From positions 7,403-12,922 of the forward strand of contig DNNT01000111.1 of NCBI GenBank assembly GCA_003497545.1: 5,520 nucleotides of DNA, read 5' to 3'. The first letter of the stretch is position 1. Every line of letters starts with the position of its first letter. The stretch comes from Arenimonas sp. GTDB lineage: Bacteria; Pseudomonadota; Gammaproteobacteria; Xanthomonadales; Xanthomonadaceae. Positions 1 to 5,078 of this stretch are shown here, piece after piece. The notes beneath the pieces are model-generated. The model saw nothing but the letters and a program-made list of their open reading frames with translations. It had not been told where the DNA came from and did not search any database. A program made the position numbers and the translations under genes.

Positions 1-1
1 A

Positions 2-1045
2 GAAGAACGTCGCGAAGTCTCTTCGCGAGGCTCTGCTGTAGTTAGTAGGGTCCAGATCAAGGAGTTATCTCAAATCGTAGATCTGCTTGACGAACACTTC
101 TTTGATGACCGACAGAAGCCCTACTTTGTTCTGATTGACTCACTTGATGAGGAGTGGGTTTCATCTGCGGCTAGACTGAAGTTGATCCGTTCACTGCTGG
201 AGGAAATTCGATCCTTCCGGAGGGTGCGCCACGTCAAGGTCGTTTGCGCATTGCGTCAAGACCTAATCGAGCAGGTCTTTGAGGCCACTCGAGACGGTGG
301 CTTTCAGGAAGAGAAGTACGAAGCCTACTACGCGCACATAGTTTGGACGCGATCTGAGTTAATTAGCCTTGTCGAGGCCCGCGTTAGCGAGGTTTTCAAG
401 AGACGTTACACGAATCGAATTGTACGACTTGCTGACATATTTCCGTCTGCACGGTCTGGCCGTGAGCCGCTAGACCACATCATTGAGCGAACGTTTAATC
501 GACCTCGCGACGTGATCAGCTACGTCAATGAATGCTTCAGGCTCGCCGCAGACCGTCCGCGAATATCATGGAAGGTCATTCAGGATGCTGAGACGCCATA
601 TTCGAAGAAGCGGCTAAAGGCCCTCTTGGATGAGTGGTTAGTTCAATATCCGTCCCTGCCAGCAACGATTGACTGCCTTAAGGGGTTCCCTGAGTCATTT
701 ACTCGGGCCGCATTCAACAAGGGGCTGGTTGATGGGCTCGCAACTCAGCTCTGTACGATGCATGCACAGGACCCGCTGATAAGGGCGTTTAAGCAGGCAT
801 ATACAGATCACAAGTCCTCAATTTCCGACGGTGATCTGGTCTGTGCAATTCTGCAGTTGCTCTTTCATGTTGGGGTTGTTGGTCTGAAGACGGGTGAGGA
901 GTCAGCTTGGCTTTGGGCATCAAGAGATCAGGCGTCCGTTACCTGGGGTGACGTCAAGCGAAGTAGTCACATCCGAGTTCATAAGATGTTTTGGAAGGCG
1001 CTAGAAATTCGTGTACAGGTTTGGAACTCGGCTGGGCAACCCTAG
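2..1045 (+). CDS. P-loop ATPase, Sll1717/FunZ-like, 5' end outside window
   Basis: The reading frame is open from the first bases of the window to the TAG at 1043-1045, so the N-terminus and Walker A motif lie to the left. An in-frame TTG at 182 is not the true start, because coding continues upstream of it. A strong Walker B-type motif, YFVLIDSLDEEW, is encoded at 122-157: a hydrophobic strand followed by D-x-L-D-E. It is followed by VVCALRQDL (about 239-265), which resembles the sensor-1 strand of STAND/AAA-like ATPases. NRPRD at 497-511, then a helix, a YSKKRL segment and a LLDEW segment, resemble the C-terminal half of the Sll1717-type P-loop ATPases as I remember them. Established: such ATPases are often found in defence islands and hydrolyse ATP to drive a conformational switch. 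Inferred: a cytoplasmic sensor or regulator ATPase. The ATPase class is fairly sure, the exact family less so. KAP or another STAND family is the alternative. Confidence 0.68.
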   Translation, partial: EERREVSSRGSAVVSRVQIKELSQIVDLLDEHFFDDRQKPYFVLIDSLDEEWVSSAARLKLIRSLLEEIRSFRRVRHVKVVCALRQDLIEQVFEATRDGGFQEEKYEAYYAHIVWTRSELISLVEARVSEVFKRRYTNRIVRLADIFPSARSGREPLDHIIERTFNRPRDVISYVNECFRLAADRPRISWKVIQDAETPYSKKRLKALLDEWLVQYPSLPATIDCLKGFPESFTRAAFNKGLVDGLATQLCTMHAQDPLIRAFKQAYTDHKSSISDGDLVCAILQLLFHVGVVGLKTGEESAWLWASRDQASVTWGDVKRSSHIRVHKMFWKALEIRVQVWNSAGQP

Positions 1046-1325
1046 CCTGAACTGGACCAAGGCCTTGTGAGCTTGTATGGGTGCGAGTTTGTTTCATGGC
1101 TCCTGGTTGATTTTGGCAAATTGATGTTTGTTACAGGGCTTGTCGCGTCTCCGTCGGGTGTCTCGCGGTGCCTTAGGTCGCGCGGCCTCAAGATACATTT
1201 TTTTGGCTTAGCCCTCTTGAATGCGGGTACGGAGTTCGGCCTCTGTTCTCGAGTTGCGAGCGTATTCAGTCTGGGTGTCGGTGATCTTTCGAGCTTGCGG
1301 AGTGTCTCGATTTGGGGGTGGCTTC
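1046..1325. other. Intergenic gap between ATPase and membrane protein genes
   Basis: I see no convincing gene in these 280 bases. A frame open from 1067 to 1429 on the plus strand gives a Leu/Ser/Cys-rich peptide with no recognisable domain, and it overlaps the more credible membrane protein, so it is not called. An in-frame upstream ATG for the membrane protein lies at 1221. The only structural signal noted is the hairpin plus T-run at 1172-1204. No promoter with good -35 and -10 boxes was found. TTGATT at 1107-1112 has only a poor -10 match 17 bases downstream. Confidence 0.5.
1172..1204 (+). terminator. Possible intrinsic terminator after the ATPase gene
   Basis: An imperfect stem (1172-1179 with 1184-1192, one bulged C and one G-T pair, loop GCGC) is followed five bases later by a run of seven T at 1198-1204. 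It sits about 127 bases after the ATPase stop codon and upstream of the membrane protein gene. The gap between stem and T-run and the imperfect stem weaken the call. Confidence 0.3.
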
Positions 1326-2006
1326 ATGGGGAATCGCTCTGTATTTCGGCGACTAAACCTTCCGGTGCTGGTAAGTGCACTTCCCTTGGTTATCGCTTGG
1401 TTCTACTTCATTGGAAGAAGTTATCTTGAGGGCTATTACAGTAGCTTTGGCGTCGATTATTCATTCATCAGGCCAGACTTTCATGATGCTCTGCTCGTTG
1501 GCGCAAAAGGGCAGGCGGGGATGCTGGGCGCAATAGTCGCATTGGTGCTGGGGCTGGTGGCTTATTTATTGTCGATCACTTTTGCCTCAGAGCTTCTAGT
1601 TAGTCTCTTCCGTAAAGACTGGCCTGAGTGTTCCCGACTTCTTCGATCGATTCATAAGCCTTGGCTGTGGAGGAAAGAAAAGTTTGCCGCCGCGAGTGAG
1701 GGGTATGGGCGGCGGCTAAGAGATGATGCAGTTGGCCCGACTGCCTTGATGATGATTGGCTTTATTCTTGTGTCCTTTGGGTTTACTCGCCAGGTCGGCG
1801 CTTGGATTGGACAAGAGCAGATCGATGCGCTGAGCGGTGATCGCAGATCGGTTGACGGCGCACTCATTGTCTACCGACTTGGCTCTAGAATTGAGTCAAA
1901 GAAGGCATACGTTATTGGCTGCGGAGAGGCAGCCTGTGCGTTCTGGCAAGGTGAATTTGCTTTCCAATTGCCCCGTGCTTCTATTGTTGAAATTAGGTCG
2001 AATTAG
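1326..2006 (+). CDS. Uncharacterised membrane protein with three predicted TM segments
   Basis: I do not recognise this family. From the ATG at 1326 the product is 226 residues. Three hydrophobic segments are visible: residues about 12-30, 66-95 (long, ending in a basic loop) and 138-160. A motif GYYSSFGVD (residues 36-44) lies between the first two. A basic, Trp-rich cytosolic-type loop (about 96-134, with KPWLWRKEK) separates the second and third. The last 65 residues look like a small soluble domain containing two cysteines (CGEAAC). An in-frame ATG at 1221 would add 35 residues with no hydrophobic start. I prefer 1326 because the first TM segment then follows a short basic N-terminus, as is usual, and a G-rich stretch (1314-1322) could serve as a weak ribosome site. 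It lies between an ATPase and a TIR-like protein, so a membrane-acting partner or effector in defence is possible. This is inferred from context only. Confidence 0.62.
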   Translation: MGNRSVFRRLNLPVLVSALPLVIAWFYFIGRSYLEGYYSSFGVDYSFIRPDFHDALLVGAKGQAGMLGAIVALVLGLVAYLLSITFASELLVSLFRKDWPECSRLLRSIHKPWLWRKEKFAAASEGYGRRLRDDAVGPTALMMIGFILVSFGFTRQVGAWIGQEQIDALSGDRRSVDGALIVYRLGSRIESKKAYVIGCGEAACAFWQGEFAFQLPRASIVEIRSN

Positions 2007-2012
2007 CAATCA

Positions 2013-2037
2013 GGTGCCGGCAAGAGCGCTGGCATTT
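2013..2037 (+). terminator. Weak hairpin just after the membrane protein gene
   Basis: A seven-pair stem (2015-2021 with 2028-2034, one G-T pair, six-base loop) begins nine bases after the stop codon and is followed by only three T. Two more G-T pairs could extend the stem at its base. The position suits a terminator but the T-tract is poor. Confidence 0.25.
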
Positions 2038-2202
2038 CAGGCCGGTAGATTCCGGCTCCATAGACTTGGCGGTGGCCGAGGTCGAATTGGGCCAGTAGCT
2101 GTCTTTCCAACTGCAATTTCATTGAATCGTGCTGCCGGGAAAGATGGCCCCCTGTCGCCATAGTGCCGATTTTTGGCTTCGTGAGTCGGTCTTGCCCAAT
2201 TG

Positions 2203-2209
2203 CTGTAAT
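2203..2209 (+). promoter_or_regulatory. Possible extended -10 promoter before the TIR-like gene
   Basis: TGTAAT at 2204-2209 matches TATAAT at five of six positions and is preceded by TGC (2201-2203), giving an extended -10 form. No good -35 box is seen 16-18 bases upstream. Transcription would begin near 2216, inside the AGGAG at 2212-2216. If this promoter is real, the start codon would be GTG 2266 rather than TTG 2224. Confidence 0.22.
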
Positions 2210-2223
2210 TGAGGAGCTTAGGC

Positions 2224-3099
2224 TTGGTCAGGCGAAAATCTCAGGCCATCGAGGAGCGTCGTTCTGTGCCCACTCGTCTTTCCCTTCCGCGGGCTGAGGT
2301 GGAGGAGAAGTTGGCGGCACGAATAAGTGCTGGCCGTGAGATCCAGAACCTTGGGATTCTGAGTGAAGAGGGCCTCGAGGGCGCTCGAGCCAAGAGAACA
2401 AAGTGGAACGCCTACAACATTGAGCTTCTGAAGCGTTGCTTTGAGCCCGATTCAATCGCGGAAGAATATGAATCTGTTTCATTGCTGGGGGTGATATACA
2501 CAAATGCTCCTCTTTCCCGGCGTGTGGAATCGTTCCGGGCGGGCTTAGGTAAGAAGCTCACCTGTCTGGAATCGATACTTGAGAGGTTGGATCTTATTCC
2601 GGGCGATTCCAGAGGCGCGGAATCTTCGGCTACAACTGATAGAGGCCATCAGAAGAATGCTGCCTTCATCGTTCATGGTTCTGATGAGGCGGCCAAGACG
2701 CGCGTTGCCCGTTTTGTCGATCGGCTTGGAGTGCGTGCAGTGGTGCTGCATGAGCAGCCCAACCGGGGTCAAACGATCATTGAAAAATTCGAAAGCAATG
2801 CAGCAGATGTTGGGTTCGCTATCGTCCTCTTGACCGCGGATGACGTGGGCGCACCGAAGAATTCACTCAACTCAATTAGGCCGCGAGCGCGGCAGAACGT
2901 TTTGCTGGAGTTGGGGTACTTCTGTGCCGCGCTGGGGCGGGAAAAGGTCTGCGTCCTTTACGAGGATGGAGTCGAGATTCCGTCTGACTATTTGGGCGTG
3001 GTCTATACGCCGTTCGATTCGGCTGACGGCTGGCAATTGAGGTTGGCCAAGGAAATGAAGGAGGCTGGCCTCGACATTGACCTCAATAGGGTCATCTAG
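2224..3099 (+). CDS. TIR-like nucleotide-binding protein (PF10137, Cap12/Pycsar TIR type)
   Basis: From TTG 2224 the product is 291 residues. The C-terminal half (about 146-291) has the hallmarks of the PF10137 TIR-like domain: AAFIVHGSD (first strand and nucleotide-binding loop, about 146-154), LLTADDVG (from about 202), and RARQNVLLELGYF with the family-conserved Glu at residue 229. Then come VCVLYEDGVEIPSDYLGVVY and a C-terminal helix. Established: TIR domains of this class act as NAD+-degrading effectors in CBASS and Pycsar defence, where a Glu is catalytic. Assigning that role to Glu229 is inferred. The N-terminal 140 residues are charged and helical, with WNAYN and LLKRCF (about 60-75). 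They show no recognisable cyclic-nucleotide-binding or STING domain. Start choice: TTG 2224 has AGGAG (2212-2216) seven bases upstream. TTG 2209 is preceded directly by a stop. GTG 2266, with GAGGAG (2251-2256) nine bases upstream, is a good alternative giving 277 residues. No cyclase is seen nearby, so the trigger is unknown. Confidence 0.85.
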   Translation: MVRRKSQAIEERRSVPTRLSLPRAEVEEKLAARISAGREIQNLGILSEEGLEGARAKRTKWNAYNIELLKRCFEPDSIAEEYESVSLLGVIYTNAPLSRRVESFRAGLGKKLTCLESILERLDLIPGDSRGAESSATTDRGHQKNAAFIVHGSDEAAKTRVARFVDRLGVRAVVLHEQPNRGQTIIEKFESNAADVGFAIVLLTADDVGAPKNSLNSIRPRARQNVLLELGYFCAALGREKVCVLYEDGVEIPSDYLGVVYTPFDSADGWQLRLAKEMKEAGLDIDLNRVI

Positions 3100-3102
3100 A
3101 TC

Positions 3103-3471
3103 TTATTTCTCAGTCTCGAACTGCAGCCGCTCGTTGCGAATCCACCCACGCTCGCTGTGGCGGTCTTCGCACCAGCAGGCGCCGTGCTTCGGGTCTTCCC
3201 AGATCAGGCGCACGGTGTCGCCGGGTTCCACGGTGAGTTCGGCGCTGCAGTATTCGGCCTTGGCCTGGGGGCGGCCGGCATTCATGTCGATCAGGTCCAG
3301 CGGCACCCAGCCGGCGCTGAGCTGGCCATCCTCGGCCCAGACGTAGCCCGGGCGGTCCGGGTGGGCGTGGCGCACGTACACCGGGTCGCCCGGCTTGAGC
3401 GTGAGCGGGATGGCGTCGGGGCTTTCCTGGGGCGCGGTGACCTGCGCGTTGATGGCTTTCAGCGTATTCAC
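3103..3471 (-). CDS. Tandem SH3-like domain protein
   Basis: The product is 122 residues from the GTG at 3471. It contains two copies of one unit. Copy 1 (residues about 25-61) runs LKPGDPVYVR ... VWAEDG ... GWVPLDLI. Copy 2 (about 81-116) runs VEPGDTVRLI ... CWCEDR ... GWIRNERL. The pattern, a PGD turn, a strand, a W-x-E-D strand, then G-W-[VI] before the last strand, is that of variant SH3-like barrels. There is no signal peptide or membrane segment, so it is probably cytoplasmic. The function is unknown; SH3-like barrels usually bind peptides or other ligands. GTG 3525 would add 18 residues of Arg/Ser/Cys-rich sequence unlike a domain. GTG 3471 has GGGAG about ten bases upstream and begins close to the conserved part, so it is preferred. 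The gene diverges from the DUF2007 gene and ends tail-to-tail with the TIR-like gene, three bases away. Confidence 0.72.
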   Translation of the reverse strand: MNTLKAINAQVTAPQESPDAIPLTLKPGDPVYVRHAHPDRPGYVWAEDGQLSAGWVPLDLIDMNAGRPQAKAEYCSAELTVEPGDTVRLIWEDPKHGACWCEDRHSERGWIRNERLQFETEK

Positions 3472-3574
3472 GAGGCGGTGGCTCCCGCTCCCCCTGCAGG
3501 AGCGCCATGTGAAGGATACGTTCACCGCGCCCCGCTGGTCAGCCCCCAGGCGCCACCCGCCCGAAACCCGGCAA

Positions 3575-3596
3575 AAATGTGATGCAGGTCACGGTT
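3575..3596 (+). promoter_or_regulatory. CRP/Clp-type operator in the divergent promoter region
   Basis: TGTGA at 3578-3582, six bases, then TCACG at 3589-3593 form the CRP-family half-site pair. Over the 22-bp E. coli CRP consensus it matches 17 positions, including AAA at the left edge and TT at the right. It lies 58 bases upstream of the preferred DUF2007 start (3654) and about 104 bases upstream of the divergent SH3-like start (3471), so it could serve either gene. Clp of Xanthomonas recognises the same motif. Which regulator binds here is inferred. Confidence 0.6.
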
Positions 3597-3653
3597 TCAC
3601 GGGCCAAACGGGCCCCCAATGTCTCCCCGGACCCTTCGCAGGATGGACCGGCC

Positions 3654-3968
3654 GTGATTCCCGTTTACATCGCCCAGAACGAACTGGACGCGCAGCTGGT
3701 GCAGGAGCTGCTGGTCACCTCCGGCATCGCCGCCCACATCTTCGGCCCGCAGGTGGCGGACCCCTCCGGCGCCCTGGCCACCACGCCGCAGATCCGCGTG
3801 GTGGTGGAAAGCGACGAGGCCGACGAGGCCCGCCTGCTGGTGCAGGAATGGCAGACCGCCCCGGCCCCCGAGGAGTTCGAGTTCGACGATGGCCTGCTCG
3901 ACAGCAAGGGCTTCGACGAAATCGAGGAAATCAGCTTCACGCCCGGCGACCCCGACCTGCCGGCCTGA
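3654..3968 (+). CDS. DUF2007 family protein (putative signal transducing, PF09413)
   Basis: From GTG 3654 the product is 104 residues. IPVYIAQNELDAQLVQELLVTSGI at the N-terminus (given here as two pieces: IPVYIAQNELDA and QLVQELLVTSGI) is the typical DUF2007 opening strand plus helix. It is followed by an AHIFG strand (27-31), a Gly/Ala loop, and IRVVVESDEADEARLLVQEW (about 47-66), the second strand and helix. The last 35 residues are very acidic (EEFEFDDG, FDEIEEI). The fold is small and cytoplasmic and the molecular role is unknown. A longer frame from GTG 3579 or ATG 3582 would put the start codon inside the CRP-type operator and add a basic stretch not typical of the family. The AGGA at 3640-3643, about ten bases before GTG 3654, supports the shorter form. 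It is probably co-transcribed with the acetyltransferase that begins 54 bases downstream. Confidence 0.78.
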   Translation: MIPVYIAQNELDAQLVQELLVTSGIAAHIFGPQVADPSGALATTPQIRVVVESDEADEARLLVQEWQTAPAPEEFEFDDGLLDSKGFDEIEEISFTPGDPDLPA

Positions 3969-4022
3969 GCGGCGCGACTTCCGACACATCCCCGGCCAGC
4001 CCCACCGCGCCACACTGGCCCC

Positions 4023-4706
4023 ATGGCCCTGCACCCGCTCGACAACCCCGCCTTTGATTCGCTGGCGAACCGCCACCGCGGCCTGGCGCTCGCGCACGGC
4101 GAGGTGCTGCGCTACCCGGCCGACATCGCCCCCTTCCTGGGCGTGCCGCGCGACGGCCACGCCGACGCCGTGGCGCTCGAAGCCCTGGTGCCGCCCGGCG
4201 ACACCGTGCTGGTGATCGGCCCGCACCCGGCGCCGCCGCCGGGTTTCGTGCTCGAACCGCAGTTCACCCTGGTGCAGATGCACTGCCCGCAGCCGCTGGC
4301 GGAAACGCCGGGGCCGGACATCGTCGAGCTCGGCGATGACCGCCACGCCGACCTGCTGGAACTGGTCGCGCTGGTGTACCCGCACTACTTCCGCCCGCGC
4401 GCCATGGCCATGGGCCGCTACTTCGGCCTGTATGAAAACGGGCGCCTGGCGGCCATCGCCGGCGAACGCATGGGCCCGCCGGGCTTCCGCGAAGTCAGCG
4501 CCATCTGCACCCGCCCCGAACACCTGGGCCGCGGCCACGCGCGCCGGCTCACCGCCTTCCTGTGCAACGACCTGCTGGCCGGCGGGCTGGAACCCTTCCT
4601 GCACGTGAGCCCGTCGAACACGCGCGCGCTGGGGCTTTACGAAAGCATGGGCTTCCGGCACCGCGCCGGGCTGGCCTTCTCTTCGCTGCAGCGCGTCAGA
4701 TTGTGA
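4023..4706 (+). CDS. GNAT family N-acetyltransferase (FR47-like)
   Basis: The product is 227 residues from the ATG at 4023. The C-terminal part carries the GNAT fold. GRYFGLYENGRLAAIAGERM (about 131-150) gives the two antiparallel strands. EVSAICTRPEHLGRGHARRL (about 157-176) holds the acetyl-CoA pyrophosphate loop, of R-x-x-G-x-G/A type at residues about 167-173. LHVSPSNTRALGLYESMGFR (to about 212) is the closing helix and strand that mark FR47-like members. The first 110 residues are less conserved, with an Ala/Pro-rich stretch, and probably form an N-terminal GNAT-like subdomain. It is expected to move an acetyl group from acetyl-CoA to an amine; the substrate cannot be told from sequence. 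No clear Shine-Dalgarno precedes the ATG, so translation may depend on the upstream DUF2007 gene. Codon use is extremely GC-rich, as in its neighbours. Confidence 0.85.
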   Translation: MALHPLDNPAFDSLANRHRGLALAHGEVLRYPADIAPFLGVPRDGHADAVALEALVPPGDTVLVIGPHPAPPPGFVLEPQFTLVQMHCPQPLAETPGPDIVELGDDRHADLLELVALVYPHYFRPRAMAMGRYFGLYENGRLAAIAGERMGPPGFREVSAICTRPEHLGRGHARRLTAFLCNDLLAGGLEPFLHVSPSNTRALGLYESMGFRHRAGLAFSSLQRVRL

Positions 4707-4790
4707 CGTGCGGTGACACGGTTAGTGATAGTTAACGCGTCCCGTTGCGCTGCCGCACCCAATCACCCCGCGTTCTGACAACTCCGTCAC
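4703..4790 (+). promoter_or_regulatory. Candidate upstream activator sites for the sigma-54 promoter
   Basis: GTGAC occurs at 4703-4707 and 4713-4717, exactly one helical turn apart, with GTGAT at 4725-4729. These boxes lie about 100-130 bases before the expected transcription start, the usual range for sigma-54 enhancer-binding proteins. TGAC-N6-GTCA at 4776-4789 is a second, promoter-proximal inverted repeat. The first box overlaps the GNAT stop codon. The cognate activator (PilR-, FleQ- or NtrC-type) cannot be named. Confidence 0.35.
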
Positions 4791-4803
4791 ATTTGCCGGC
4801 GGG

Positions 4804-4820
4804 TTGGCACGAGTCTTGCT
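4804..4820 (+). promoter_or_regulatory. Sigma-54 (RpoN) promoter
   Basis: TTGGCACG at 4804-4811, four bases, then TTGCT at 4816-4820 reproduces the -24/-12 consensus. The diagnostic GG (4806-4807) and GC (4818-4819) are separated by ten bases, as required. Transcription should start near 4831 and run toward the secreted protein gene at 5079, leaving a leader of about 248 bases. Established: sigma-54 holoenzyme needs an AAA+ activator, so this transcription unit should be tightly switched. Confidence 0.82.
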
Positions 4821-4830
4821 GAACAACCCG

Positions 4831-5078
4831 CCAGGCGGACACAGATCCGCCCGGGAGGCGGGTGGTTTAGGGGGCGCCGGGCCAACAGGGCCTGGCGACT
4901 GCGTTTGGGGATGATCCCGCGAGGGGTCCTGTTCGACACCTGACACTTGGCGACCCGGAACCGGGTAAGGCAGGCACGCGTTTGCGCCTGCCTTACCCGG
5001 TTCCGCGCTGCCGCACGCCTGCATCCCGAGAACGCCGCCGGGCAACCGGTGCCCGTGCCCACGAACGGATCCAGGTCA
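4831..5078 (+). other. Long structured 5' leader of the secreted protein gene
   Basis: Between the expected sigma-54 start and the ATG at 5079 there is no credible gene, but there are several stem-loops. They are 4834-4851 (6 bp), 4875-4897 (9 bp, loop AACAG), 4913-4928 (6 bp closing a GCGA tetraloop of GNRA type), 4956-5005 (20 bp perfect) and 5039-5055 (6 bp). I checked by eye for the cyclic-di-GMP riboswitch core and did not find it. The region could be a regulatory leader, or a small RNA ending at the large hairpin. Both are inference. Confidence 0.4.
4956..5005. repeat. Perfect 20-bp inverted repeat (hairpin)
   Basis: Arms 4956-4975 and 4986-5005 are exact reverse complements around a ten-base loop (4976-4985). 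The left arm also overlaps a smaller palindrome, ACCCGG-AA-CCGGGT at 4953-4966, so an alternative fold exists. There is no T-run on either side, so a standard intrinsic terminator is unlikely. It lies about 73 bases before the secreted protein start codon. Confidence 0.85.

Noticed and set aside
1067..1429. Open frame of 120 codons on the plus strand between the ATPase and membrane protein genes
   Set aside because: It has no recognisable domain and a Leu/Ser/Cys-rich composition, and it overlaps the more credible membrane protein start.
1837..2163. Open frame of 108 codons overlapping the end of the membrane protein gene and the following gap
   Set aside because: It overlaps the membrane protein coding sequence in another frame and resembles no domain; likely a chance frame.
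1046..2208. Integron cassette array, suggested by the spaced single genes
   Set aside because: I found no attC-type paired core sites in either gap, and the two gaps share no obvious repeated sequence.
2224..3099. Calling this a complete CBASS or Pycsar system
   Set aside because: Only the TIR-like effector type is visible; there is no cyclase and no cyclic-nucleotide-sensing domain in the window.
3597..4661. Minus-strand open frame of 354 codons
   Set aside because: It is a shadow of the GC-rich DUF2007 and GNAT genes, with His/Arg/Val-rich low-complexity content and no motifs, while the opposite strand gives clear protein families.
4956..5005. Hairpin as a classical rho-independent terminator
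   Set aside because: The stem is strong but no T-run follows on either strand, and it sits in the leader of a downstream gene.
4831..5078. Cyclic-di-GMP (GEMM) riboswitch in the leader
   Set aside because: A GNRA tetraloop is present, but the conserved core segments of the riboswitch are absent by eye.
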